From Mucilaginibacter corticis (lineage in GTDB: Bacteria > Bacteroidota > Bacteroidia > Sphingobacteriales > Sphingobacteriaceae): DNA of 64,000 nucleotides. Shown here piece by piece: positions 1 through 7,672 of the stretch; position 1 is the stretch's first letter, and every line of letters begins with the position of its first letter. The position numbers and the translations under genes were made by a program. The notes below the pieces were generated by a model. It was not told where the DNA came from, searched no databases, and was given only the letters and a program-made list of their open reading frames with translations. Where the stretch lies: NCBI RefSeq assembly GCF_007558865.1, contig NZ_VLPK01000003.1:372001-436000 (forward strand). Direction: 5' to 3'.

Positions 1-791
1 CCGATAGCTTCGGGTAATGGATAATCAAGACCGCTTAGTTTGCGCCAGTCGGTAATGCCGCCGGTAAGTATCATTACAGACAAGGCCAGCAGTACCAGTG
101 TGACAATGGCCGATATATACCCTTTGGGGATATTCTTTTTGGGCTCCTGAACTTCCTCAACCACCATAGCCATGCCTTCTATCGCCAGGTAAAACCAAAC
201 GGCAAAAGGCAGCGCGGCAAACACGCCCGACCAGCCGAATGGCATGGGATTAGCCAGATAGTTATTCATCTTAAAATGCGGTGATACCACGCCCATATAA
301 AGCAACAGCTCGGCGACAGCAAGCAAGGTTATAAATACAGAAAACGTTGCCGACTCTTTAACCCCCGAAATATTCAGCACAATAAACGCAGCGTTAAACA
401 GCATAGCCGACTGCATTATAGGGATAGCCGGATACAAGAAATGCAGATATGCGCCCAGCGAAACCGCTATGGCCGGCGTTGCCAGCAGGAAATCTATCAA
501 CGTAGCATAACCTGCGATCAGCCCGCCAAATGGCCCCATTGCGCGGTAGGCGTAAGCAAAAGCTCCGCCCGCATGCGGGATGGCTGCTGTAAGTTCGGTA
601 TAGCTGAATATGAAGGTAACATACATTATGGTGACCACCAACGTAGCTATCAGCAGCCCAATGGTGCCTGCCACGCCCCAGCCCAGGTTCCAGCCAAAGT
701 ACTCGCCGGATATCACCAGGCCCACGCCGATAGCCCATAAATGCACAGGCTTTAATACCCGTTTTAACTGCTCCGTACCGGTACCTGCCAT
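1..791 (-). CDS. Ethanolamine-type APC family permease, 3' part outside the window
   Basis: Inner-membrane amino acid/polyamine/organocation (APC) superfamily transporter. About 263 N-terminal residues are present and the gene runs off the left edge. The start is the ATG at 789-791. After a short hydrophilic N-terminus the protein shows a run of membrane segments. The first has the signature WAIGVGLVISGEYFGWNLGW, as in the ethanolamine permease (EAT) subfamily. Further on there is IPHAGGAFAYAYRAMGP, typical of APC helix 3, and VEEVQEPKKNIPKGY after helix 6, the usual APC cytoplasmic loop. Proton-coupled uptake of ethanolamine or a related amine is the family role. No ethanolamine ammonia-lyase gene is visible in the window, so the substrate is an inference. 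A 42-bp tandem repeat lies 93 bp upstream. Confidence 0.85.
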   Translation of the reverse strand, partial: MAGTGTEQLKRVLKPVHLWAIGVGLVISGEYFGWNLGWGVAGTIGLLIATLVVTIMYVTFIFSYTELTAAIPHAGGAFAYAYRAMGPFGGLIAGYATLIDFLLATPAIAVSLGAYLHFLYPAIPIMQSAMLFNAAFIVLNISGVKESATFSVFITLLAVAELLLYMGVVSPHFKMNNYLANPMPFGWSGVFAALPFAVWFYLAIEGMAMVVEEVQEPKKNIPKGYISAIVTLVLLALSVMILTGGITDWRKLSGLDYPLPEAI

Positions 792-1320
792 AAGCCTGTG
801 TTTGAGTAAATTATTGCCGCCTTAAGATAAGCAAAGACGGCTGTAATTCAAAATGCAGTTTACACGTACATAGATAAGTTAAGCGGTAGTAATTTTTGGC
901 ATTTTCCGGGTACCCGTGTTTTTACCGGTAGTAAAAAATGCCGTTTTCCAGGTATTGTGCCTCATGCCGGTAGTAAAAATCACCTTTTTTCGGGTATTAC
1001 GGCTTATGCCGGTAGTAACATTTTTAATTAAATAGCTGTAATAAAGAACTTTATGTATTTTTCCTGATTATCGCATCAGTTTTTTTGATCCTTAGAAACT
1101 TAAGTTTTATTGATCGGCAGCGGTGTAATTATTAAGAGTTCATCACAATAGTAATAAAAATACGGATTGCTTTTGGTGACATTGTTTTACTCACCCTGTC
1201 CAGCATAACTACGTCGTTCAAGACTCCATTGGATGGTGAGTAATTGATAAGTCATAATTCACCCTGCAATGGACTTCCTGTAACCTATTCGCCACTAAAT
1301 CCTTCAAAAAAAGGGTTAAA
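792..1320. other. Intergenic region between permease start and histidine kinase end
   Basis: This 529-bp stretch holds no supported gene. It contains the 42-bp tandem repeat at 884-1019. The remainder (1020-1320) is AT-rich sequence with scattered stops in all frames and no hairpin that I could recognise. The permease promoter must lie here, between or downstream of the repeats. Confidence 0.7.
884..1019. repeat. 42-bp direct tandem repeat, three full periods plus a partial fourth
   Basis: The core CGGTAGTAA recurs at 884, 926, 968 and 1010, exactly 42 bp apart. A second core GGTAC/T recurs at 909, 951 and 993, also exactly 42 bp apart and offset by 24 bp from the first. Between the cores the sequence drifts but keeps T-rich blocks and a CATGC/TATGC block. 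Forty-two base pairs is four turns of B-DNA, so all copies face the same side of the helix. The array is upstream of the permease and could be a regulatory protein array, but nothing in the sequence proves that. Confidence 0.85.
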
Positions 1321-3720
1321 TCATGCTTTATCTAAAGGTAGGGTGAACCAAAAGGTACTACCAACGCCCGGCGCGGTTTCCACCCCTATTTCGCCTTCAT
1401 GCCGTTTGATGATCTCCGCGCAGATGTACAGCCCCAAGCCCAGGCCGCTGTAAACTTTACTTTCTGTTTCGGCGCGGTAATAACGGTTAAACAGGAATGG
1501 GATCTTGTCTGCGCTGATACCCGGCCCCGTGTCTTTTACCGAGATCTTAGCAAAACCGGGGATTTTCTCTATAATAAGATAAATATTTTTTGAGCCGCTC
1601 GCGTATTTTACCGCATTATTCACCAGGTTTACAAGCACCTGATCAATACGGTGCTCATCAGCGTAAACCTCTAATTGTTTATTCCCCTGTATGATCAGTT
1701 CATGCTTGCCGGCTATACGTACATGGTTACAGCATTTATTCAACATATCGGCAATTACGAAGGTCGACTTATTTAAAGCCAGCTGGCCGACATCCAACCT
1801 GTTCACCTGCAACAAGTCGTCTATCAGGTTACTTATCTTTTCCATGCTGCGGTTAGCCTGTTCCAATAATTTAACGTGGATAGGCGCGGTAAATTCGGCC
1901 TTCATCCTGTCCAATAACTGAAGCGTGCTTTTCAGGCTGGTGAGCGGTGTCTTTAATTCATGGCTGGCAATGCTCAGAAAATCATCCTTGCGCTGCTCCT
2001 GCAGTTTACTCTCCGTAATATCAGCTATCACACCAAAGAAATTTCCCTCTTTATGGGCGTCGTTTTTATAAAGCCTGCCCCGGGCCCGTAGCCAACGTAA
2101 TTTTTTATCGTGCAACCCCTCTACCTGGTATTCCTGGTCGTACACCGCGCCTGTGCTCAGCGTATTTTCCACAGCCTGCCGTACCTTTTCGCGGTAAGGT
2201 TCAGTGATCAGATCTATCGCGGCGCTTAATGGCATGTTTTCATCCGGCTTATAGCCAAAAAGCTCTTTCAGCCGTACAGAGGGAAAAAACTTGCCCGTAT
2301 CTGCATCTATATACCAGGTAGCCAATCCTGCTGAATCAATAGCAAGTCGTAATTGTTCTTCGCCCCATTCAATGGCTTGCCGCGCCAATACCTGGCCGGT
2401 CACTTCAACCGCCACATCCATTACGCCGATAATACGCTCACCATCCTTTAACGGCCGGTAGCTGAAATTGAAATAGCGGGTTTCCATCCCGCCGTTGCGC
2501 AGCATACGTACAGGCACCTCGTTCCCGTCAGATGATATCCCTTTGTTATAGATGTCAAAAAGCAACTCTACCGCCGGTTCGCCCTTCAATTCAGGCATCG
2601 CTTCCAATAAAGGGCGACCGATAATGCCGCTATCCTTGCCCAAAATGTCTAATATATTCTGGTTAGCCAGATCGACCACCAGGTCAGGGCCACGAAAAAC
2701 GAGTATCGCTACCGGGGCCTGCTCCACCATACGCTTAAAGTCTGTTTCTGATTCGGTTAGGCGCAAATTTGTTGTACCCAACTCGGCTATCATCTTCTGC
2801 AATTGACTCTGTGCTTCAGAAAGTTCTTCATTAGTAACGCTTAGCTCTTCGTTTGCAGCAGCCATTTCTTCATTTACCGACTGTAATTCCTCGGAGCTTT
2901 GAGCCAATAGTTCCTCTGCTTTTTTACGTTCGGTTACATCGCGCGTGGTACCTGCTACCGCCTCAACCTCGCCGTTCTCATCAAATACCGGGTTTAATAT
3001 ATAATCATAAATACGCCTGCCTAATGTAGCATGCGGAAAAGCCACTTCACCGCGTACAGATTTTTTAGTCGCTTTTATAAGGTCTATCTCCCTTTCGTGC
3101 ATTGCGGCATGCCAGGGCTCGTAACCGTTTTCCAGTAATTTTTTTCCGATAGCCGTATCCCAGGTTTTGCCCCACATGGATAGTAAAGCTTTATTTGCAT
3201 ACGTAAAACGATAATCAAGATCGAACACGTACATCAGATCGGGTGAAGTTGAAGTAATGGTTTCGTAAACCCTCCGCTGCTGCTCAGACTGCTCTTTTGC
3301 TTCCCGGAGTTTTTCTTCGGCCTGTTTACGTTCTGTAATATCGCTAGCTACGCCGAACCATTCTATGATCTCGCCTTCATCATTTAAAATAGGTACAGCC
3401 CGCGAAAACGTCCATCCGGGTGTGCCATCTGCCCGCCAAACCCGGTGCTCTAACTGAAATATCTCTTTTTTCTGAATAGCTTCATCAATGGCTGCCTGCA
3501 CCATGGCCAGATCATCGGTATAAACATTCCTGGTTTGCCAACCTGTGATGGGTTCATCCGTATCTTTTAAAAAGCCACGTCCGTCTAATTCCCTCATTAC
3601 CTTCCAGTCGGCACTTAAGCTGTAGATAACGTCAGAAGTAGCTGTAACCAACGCCCTTAAGCGTTGCTCGCTGGCTGCAATTGCCTGCTTGTTTAAATTA
3701 TTATCGGATGGCTCGGTCAT
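1321..3720 (-). CDS. PAS-domain sensor histidine kinase (hybrid-less, four PAS)
   Basis: Soluble two-component sensor of 799 residues with no membrane segment. In order it has PAS 1 (about 15-135), PAS 2 (about 150-270), a Glu-rich coiled coil (about 270-320, repeated NEEL/ANEEL units), PAS 3 (about 325-445), PAS 4 (about 450-575), HisKA and HATPase_c. PAS 1, 2 and 4 each end in a PAC-type D-T/V/I-TE motif. The H-box is ASHELKTPL with the phospho-acceptor His at about 587. The ATPase has the N-box (NLVNNAVKYA), G1 (DTGPGIS) and G2 (GLGLGLYIC). No receiver domain or partner response regulator is adjacent, so it is an orphan kinase. The signal is unknown; multiple PAS domains suggest cytoplasmic redox or ligand sensing. 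Confidence 0.93.
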   Translation of the reverse strand: MTEPSDNNLNKQAIAASEQRLRALVTATSDVIYSLSADWKVMRELDGRGFLKDTDEPITGWQTRNVYTDDLAMVQAAIDEAIQKKEIFQLEHRVWRADGTPGWTFSRAVPILNDEGEIIEWFGVASDITERKQAEEKLREAKEQSEQQRRVYETITSTSPDLMYVFDLDYRFTYANKALLSMWGKTWDTAIGKKLLENGYEPWHAAMHEREIDLIKATKKSVRGEVAFPHATLGRRIYDYILNPVFDENGEVEAVAGTTRDVTERKKAEELLAQSSEELQSVNEEMAAANEELSVTNEELSEAQSQLQKMIAELGTTNLRLTESETDFKRMVEQAPVAILVFRGPDLVVDLANQNILDILGKDSGIIGRPLLEAMPELKGEPAVELLFDIYNKGISSDGNEVPVRMLRNGGMETRYFNFSYRPLKDGERIIGVMDVAVEVTGQVLARQAIEWGEEQLRLAIDSAGLATWYIDADTGKFFPSVRLKELFGYKPDENMPLSAAIDLITEPYREKVRQAVENTLSTGAVYDQEYQVEGLHDKKLRWLRARGRLYKNDAHKEGNFFGVIADITESKLQEQRKDDFLSIASHELKTPLTSLKSTLQLLDRMKAEFTAPIHVKLLEQANRSMEKISNLIDDLLQVNRLDVGQLALNKSTFVIADMLNKCCNHVRIAGKHELIIQGNKQLEVYADEHRIDQVLVNLVNNAVKYASGSKNIYLIIEKIPGFAKISVKDTGPGISADKIPFLFNRYYRAETESKVYSGLGLGLYICAEIIKRHEGEIGVETAPGVGSTFWFTLPLDKA

Positions 3721-3823
3721 ATTTTAAAATAGATACAGAGCATAAAACAGCGGAAATAAAAATTTGTTTCCTGCCAAAACGAGTTGATTATATCTTATGT
3801 GGGTTGTAATGTTAGCGTATCGC

Positions 3824-5008
3824 TCAGTCCTTCAAAAACGGGTTAAAATTCCGTGTCCCGATAGCCATGCCTGCCGCGCGGCAAACGGTTTTGTCGCCAA
3901 ATTTAAAGTTGATCTTGTCCATGGCCTGGTACAGTTTAATGCGCTCTTCGTTATCCTCAAAAAGATTGATCTGGTAGCTGCCTGGGCATAGGTTGCTTAG
4001 TTTAACGCCTATCAGGCGGATGGGCCGGTGGCCGTTCCAGGCTTTTTTTAGCAGGTTTTTGATGCCGGGGATAAGGATATGTTCGGCTGCCGTGAGGGCA
4101 ATTTTTTCCTGTACGGTATGGGTTTCAAAATTGGCAAAGCGGATCTTTATAGCCAGGCATGATGCCACCTTGTTTTCCTTGCGCAGTTTATAAGCCAGCT
4201 CTTCGGTCATGGATACCAGCACGGTTTCCAGCGTTTTGGCGTCGTTCACGTCTGCCTCAAAAGTATTTTCGGTCGAGATAGATTTACGGTCGCTATGCGG
4301 AACGATCTCGCTTTCGTCTATTCCGTTTGCCCGTTCCCAGATGTAGCGGCCGTGCTTGCCGAATACCGTTTCTAAAAACTTCAATTCCACCCGCTGCAGG
4401 TCGCCTATTTTTTCAATGCCAAACTGATACAGTTTCTGGCAGGTCTTTTCGCCCAGCATGGGGATCTTGCGGATAGACAGCGGCGCCATAAACTCCTTTT
4501 CCTTACCGTGCTCTATCAACAATTGCCCGTTTGGTTTGGCGGCATTGGTTGCCATTTTAGCCACCGTTTTGCATGACGCCATCCCGAAGGAAATAGGCAG
4601 CCCTGTTTCACGGATAATGCGCTGCCGCAGATCTGTAGCCAGTTGGTAACAATCATGAAAGCGGTCCATACCGGTAAGGTCGATATAAAATTCGTCGATA
4701 GATGTTTTTTGGTACAGGGGTACGCTGTCATGGATGATCTGCGTTACCTCGCGCGAAGCCTCGCTGTACCTGCCGTGGCTGCCGCGGATAATGGTGGCGT
4801 GAGGGCATAATTTCATGGCCTGTTTCATGGGCATGGCCGAGTGGATGCCAAACTTACGCGCCTCATAACTGCATGATGCCACTACCCCCCTGTCGGCCGA
4901 TCCGCCTATCAGTACGGGCTTACCTATCAGGTCGGGATTAAACTTTCGTTCAACCGATACGAAGAACGAATCCAGGTCAATATGCACAATGCAGCGCTTA
5001 GCTTCCAT
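3824..5008 (-). CDS. dinB: DNA polymerase IV (Y-family translesion polymerase)
   Basis: Error-prone lesion-bypass polymerase of 394 residues. Catalytic carboxylates are visible in HIDLDSFFVSVE (D11, D13) and in SIDEFYIDL (D105, E106). The helix-hairpin-helix region (MLGEKTCQKLYQFGI) and the little-finger domain follow. QINLF at 346-350 matches the sliding-clamp-binding consensus QxxLF; in this protein it is followed by about 44 further residues instead of lying at the extreme C-terminus. The gene is divergent from a 2H phosphoesterase across a 74-bp gap that contains a palindrome, which suggests damage-inducible expression of both. No lexA/S24-type repressor is next to it. Confidence 0.95.
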   Translation of the reverse strand: MEAKRCIVHIDLDSFFVSVERKFNPDLIGKPVLIGGSADRGVVASCSYEARKFGIHSAMPMKQAMKLCPHATIIRGSHGRYSEASREVTQIIHDSVPLYQKTSIDEFYIDLTGMDRFHDCYQLATDLRQRIIRETGLPISFGMASCKTVAKMATNAAKPNGQLLIEHGKEKEFMAPLSIRKIPMLGEKTCQKLYQFGIEKIGDLQRVELKFLETVFGKHGRYIWERANGIDESEIVPHSDRKSISTENTFEADVNDAKTLETVLVSMTEELAYKLRKENKVASCLAIKIRFANFETHTVQEKIALTAAEHILIPGIKNLLKKAWNGHRPIRLIGVKLSNLCPGSYQINLFEDNEERIKLYQAMDKINFKFGDKTVCRAAGMAIGTRNFNPFLKD

Positions 5009-5035
5009 GCAACAAATATAAAATTAATTTGCATA

Positions 5036-5056
5036 AATACTAAAAATATTAGTATT
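5036..5056. promoter_or_regulatory. Palindromic operator candidate between dinB and the 2H phosphoesterase gene
   Basis: Perfect 8-bp inverted repeat AATACTAA / TTAGTATT separated by AAATA. It lies 27 bp upstream of dinB and 26 bp upstream of the divergent gene, almost midway, as expected for one repressor site that controls both promoters. The TACTA-N-TAGTA core has the size and symmetry of an HTH/S24 repressor operator. That a damage-responsive repressor binds it is inference. Confidence 0.5.
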
Positions 5057-5082
5057 ATTGTTTCCCATTAAATTTTAAGGCG

Positions 5083-5700
5083 ATGAAAGGATATACAGAC
5101 TTTTTAATGTTGCTTTCTCCTTCGGACAAGGTTAAAGCTGTGGTGCATGATCATAAATTTTACGCGGCTAAAATCATTGGCAATTATGAAAGTATGCACG
5201 CTACGGCGCATATCTCCATTAAGATGATGCACAGCCAGAAAACATTTTTAACCGAGCCGCAGATCCTGGCTTTCAGGAAACGGCTTTGCCTTATCCCGCC
5301 GGTAACGCTTACCATTGATGGCTTTGATTATTTTAATCACGGCGAAGATTTTAAAACCATTTACGCGCGTATCCGCAACTCGCCCGAAACCGGGCATTGG
5401 TTTAAAATGCTGAAACAGCACTTACACATTAAAGAGTTTATGGTGCCGCATATCACCATCTGCCGCAATATCCCTGTGGCCGACTTCGAGCAACTATGGC
5501 CGCACTTTAAGGCTTTGGTGTGGACGGAAACTTTTACCGTAAACGCCCTAACCGTTTTACAGCGCGAAACCTTTGCCAGCTTTGCCAAGTGGGAGCCTTT
5601 TACCGAGCTACAATTTGAAGGTAAAACACAGTACAGCCTTGCCCCGCCAAAACCATCGCTGATAAAACCCATACAGAGCCAGCAAACCAGTTTGTTTTAA
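5083..5700 (+). CDS. 2H phosphoesterase (2'-5' RNA ligase family) with a C-terminal clamp-binding-like peptide
   Basis: 205-residue protein of the 2H phosphoesterase superfamily (LigT/2',3'-cyclic phosphodiesterase fold). The two catalytic HxT/S motifs are HISIK (H43, S45) and HITIC (H123, T125), 80 residues apart, which is normal for the family. It is expected to act on 2',5' or 2',3'-cyclic phosphate ends; the true substrate is unknown. After the fold there is a Pro/Ser/Gln-rich tail that ends exactly in QTSLF, which fits the bacterial sliding-clamp consensus QxxLF. The gene is divergent from dinB and probably shares its operator. The tail and the neighbourhood suggest work at the replication clamp, which is an inference. 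Confidence 0.8.
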   Translation: MKGYTDFLMLLSPSDKVKAVVHDHKFYAAKIIGNYESMHATAHISIKMMHSQKTFLTEPQILAFRKRLCLIPPVTLTIDGFDYFNHGEDFKTIYARIRNSPETGHWFKMLKQHLHIKEFMVPHITICRNIPVADFEQLWPHFKALVWTETFTVNALTVLQRETFASFAKWEPFTELQFEGKTQYSLAPPKPSLIKPIQSQQTSLF

Positions 5701-5804
5701 GTTGTTAGGTAAATGTTAATAAATAGTATTAACACCAACCCAAAATAGGTATTTATACGCAATCTATTAGTTATTAAACCACGTAGGTTTGTTGTATTAA
5801 ATTT

Positions 5805-6011
5805 ATGATTATGAACACAATAGCAAAATGTAACGCAATACTTGAAAAGATCATGTCTGCACATACAGACTTCTTTAACGGCGATAAATCAATATTTGAC
5901 TACGTGGGTGTTGTCAAATCAAGGTTTATAAAGGTATATATTATTGATGCTGATCTGCCGGATAGCATTGGCGACGAGATAGCGCAATATTACTACGTGG
6001 TAAATTTTTAA
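5805..6011 (+). CDS. Small protein of unknown function, 68 aa
   Basis: I do not recognise this product. The frame opens with ATGATTATGAAC; the second ATG at 5811 is an equally good start. The protein is soluble, mixed alpha/beta in appearance, acidic in the middle (DADLPDSIGDE) and ends in aromatic YYYVVNF. No signal peptide or membrane segment is visible. The upstream 100 bp are AT-rich and contain GTTTG blocks as in Bacteroidota promoters. It stands alone between the 2H phosphoesterase gene and a convergent DUF1801 gene. Codon use looks like that of its neighbours, which favours a real gene, but the length leaves doubt. Confidence 0.45.
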   Translation: MIMNTIAKCNAILEKIMSAHTDFFNGDKSIFDYVGVVKSRFIKVYIIDADLPDSIGDEIAQYYYVVNF

Positions 6012-6105
6012 TAGCGCGGTAAACGCCTAAATTTTTGGTTGCTAACGCGACGTATACATCTACCAACATCTACATCTGCGAAAAACTAATTGCCGGCCCA
6101 GCAGG

Positions 6106-6474
6106 TTACCTGATCTTAATGGTACCTGAACGGTATAGATCAAGCGCCTGTTTAATAATGGCCTCGATGGTATCAACGGGCAGGTCCTGGTTTGGGTCGA
6201 ACAGCATGATCTTCATGCGCGAACGTTTTTCAATGATAAGTCCGGGATGATCGATACGTTTACCCTCAACTATCCCGATATAAGGCTGATGGCTGGTTTT
6301 ATGCACCCATAAATAGCAAAACATTTTACCCTTATAACAGAAAAACGGCATCCGGTATTTCCACTCGGCAGTGATATTTTCATCCTGTTTTAAGATAATG
6401 CTCCGCAAAGCCAGCAAACATGAGTTAAATGGTTCGGAGTGTTGCAGGTAGAAATTATCGAGGTCGCTGATCAT
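6106..6474 (-). CDS. DUF1801 (YdhG-like) domain protein
   Basis: 122-residue protein whose pattern matches the DUF1801/YdhG fold: an N-terminal helix (LDNFYLQHSEPFNSCLLALR), then EWKYRMPFFCYKGKMFCYLW, where the W-K-x-P-F-F segment is the family core, followed by an IEKRSRMKIM segment and a C-terminal helix. Small single-domain members have no established biochemical role. It is soluble. It is oriented like rlmB, which lies upstream of it, and a hairpin repeat sits between the two, so it is probably transcribed separately or weakly by read-through. Confidence 0.75.
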   Translation of the reverse strand: MISDLDNFYLQHSEPFNSCLLALRSIILKQDENITAEWKYRMPFFCYKGKMFCYLWVHKTSHQPYIGIVEGKRIDHPGLIIEKRSRMKIMLFDPNQDLPVDTIEAIIKQALDLYRSGTIKIR

Positions 6475-6488
6475 AATCTAAAAAAACG

Positions 6489-6579
6489 TGTCATTTCGAA
6501 ACGAGGAACGAGTGAGAAATCTTATACGTTTTGCTACTTAGCGCTTGTTTAAGATCTCTCACTACGTTTCGAGATGACA
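6489..6579. repeat. Dispersed hairpin repeat, family 1, copy 1
   Basis: 91-bp imperfect palindrome. It begins TGTCATTTCGAAACGAGG and ends CGTTTCGAGATGACA, with inner arms GAGAAATCTTA and TAAGATCTCTC. A second copy is at 9268-9356 with the same outer TGTCATTTCGA ends and inner GAGAAATCTTATAC / TTAAGATTTCTCAC. Both lack any coding capacity. This copy starts four nucleotides after the rlmB stop codon. A small non-autonomous palindromic repeat or a terminator-like element is likely. Confidence 0.85.
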
Positions 6580-6583
6580 ACTT

Positions 6584-7348
6584 TTATTGAGGCATTCTTT
6601 GACGAATAGCTTCGTAAAGTATTATCCCCGTAGCTACCGACACATTCAACGACTCGATCTCGCCATACATCGGGATCTTAGCCAGGTGATCTGCTATGCG
6701 GATAATATCGTTACGTACCCCATCCTCTTCAGATCCCATGATAATAGCCGTAGGCGCGGTATAGTCGGGTTTATAAATATATTCCTCAGTTTTTTCGGTA
6801 CAGCAAACCAGTTGCAGGCCCGATTCCTGTAAAAACTTAATGGTTTGCATAAAATTGTCATGCCTGCAAACCGGGATCTTGTACAGCGCCCCGGCAGATG
6901 TTTTTATCGCGTCGGGATTGATCTGTGCCGATCCTTTGGCCGGTACTACAATGGCATGTACGCCGCTGCACTCGGCCGTACGGGCAATAGCACCCATGTT
7001 GCGTACGTCGGTTATCGAGTCGAGTACCAAAATCAATGGCACCTCTCCTTTTTCAAAGATCTGCGGGATAATATCTTCAACCTTTTGGTAGGTTATCGGC
7101 GATATGAAAGCGATAACCCCCTGGTGGTTCTTCATGGTGATGCGGTTCAATTTCTCAACCGGCACCTGTTGCGCTATGATCTGGTATTCGGCCAGCAGCT
7201 CTTTAAGCTCGGCCAGTAAGCCGCCGCCAATACCCCGCTGTATGTATAATGATTCAATTTCTTTACCTGCCCTAATGGCTTCAATAACCGCGCGGATACC
7301 AAAAACTACCTGGTTACTTTCGCGGGGCTCCCTGTTATTATTATACAT
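6584..7348 (-). CDS. rlmB: 23S rRNA (guanosine-2'-O-)-methyltransferase, SpoU/TrmH family
   Basis: 254-residue SPOUT-class methyltransferase. The N-terminal substrate-binding domain (about 1-85) opens with VVFGIRAVIEAI, which is typical of RlmB. The C-terminal knotted catalytic domain has motif 1 (LVLDSITDVRNMGAIARTAE), motif 2 (IIMGSEEDGV) and motif 3 (IPMYGEIESLNVSVATGIIL), which bind S-adenosylmethionine. It is expected to methylate the peptidyltransferase-loop guanosine (G2251 in E. coli numbering). It is transcribed alone, divergent from dnaB, and a hairpin repeat lies just past its stop. Confidence 0.93.
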   Translation of the reverse strand: MYNNNREPRESNQVVFGIRAVIEAIRAGKEIESLYIQRGIGGGLLAELKELLAEYQIIAQQVPVEKLNRITMKNHQGVIAFISPITYQKVEDIIPQIFEKGEVPLILVLDSITDVRNMGAIARTAECSGVHAIVVPAKGSAQINPDAIKTSAGALYKIPVCRHDNFMQTIKFLQESGLQLVCCTEKTEEYIYKPDYTAPTAIIMGSEEDGVRNDIIRIADHLAKIPMYGEIESLNVSVATGIILYEAIRQRMPQ

Positions 7349-7456
7349 TTTGTTTATCTTCTAAAAAAACCAAAAGTAGCTATATTAATTGGATTGGCAC
7401 TTATTGAACCGATGTGCCGTTTTGGTCATTTTTTAGTAATTAACAATTACCAAACT

Positions 7457-7465
7457 TTATCCACA
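7457..7465 (+). promoter_or_regulatory. Perfect DnaA box
   Basis: TTATCCACA is identical to the consensus high-affinity DnaA box. It lies about 210 bp upstream of dnaB in AT-rich sequence. No other box with at most one mismatch was seen in the gap. Regulation of dnaB by DnaA is possible; the match could also be chance. Confidence 0.4.
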
Positions 7466-7632
7466 CTACGCTAAATAATTGGCTTTCAATTGTATTTTAA
7501 AGATACTAACAGGTAATTAACATTCGTTGTTAATTATCTAATTACCAACATATTTTTTGTTAATTACAAACAGGGTAAAATCGCATACTGTAAACATTGT
7601 TTTTAAAAACGAAAAAACTTCTCAACGTAACG

Positions 7633-7665
7633 TTGAAGAATTAGCTAAATTTTTGTATATTTTTG
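7633..7665 (+). promoter_or_regulatory. Candidate dnaB promoter (Bacteroidota -33/-7 type)
   Basis: TATTTTTG at 7658-7665 matches the Bacteroidota -7 consensus TAnnTTTG, and TTG at 7633-7635 lies 22 bp upstream of it. The start codon at 7673 follows directly, so the transcript would be nearly leaderless. The palindrome CAACG-TAA-CGTTG (7623-7635) overlaps the -33 region and could be an operator. Confidence 0.4.
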
Positions 7666-7672
7666 TTGCCTT

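Larger units (their letters stand above)
7349..7672. other. AT-rich divergent intergenic region between rlmB and dnaB
   Basis: 324 bp without a gene. It contains one perfect DnaA box (7457-7465) and several TAATTAAC/GTTAATTA and AATTACCAA units between about 7434 and 7572, some arranged as inverted repeats. The dnaB promoter candidate is at its right end. The lack of further DnaA boxes argues against a full replication origin. Confidence 0.6.

Noticed and set aside
7349..7672. Chromosomal replication origin next to dnaB
   Set aside because: Only one DnaA box is present and no dnaA/dnaN or cluster of boxes is seen.
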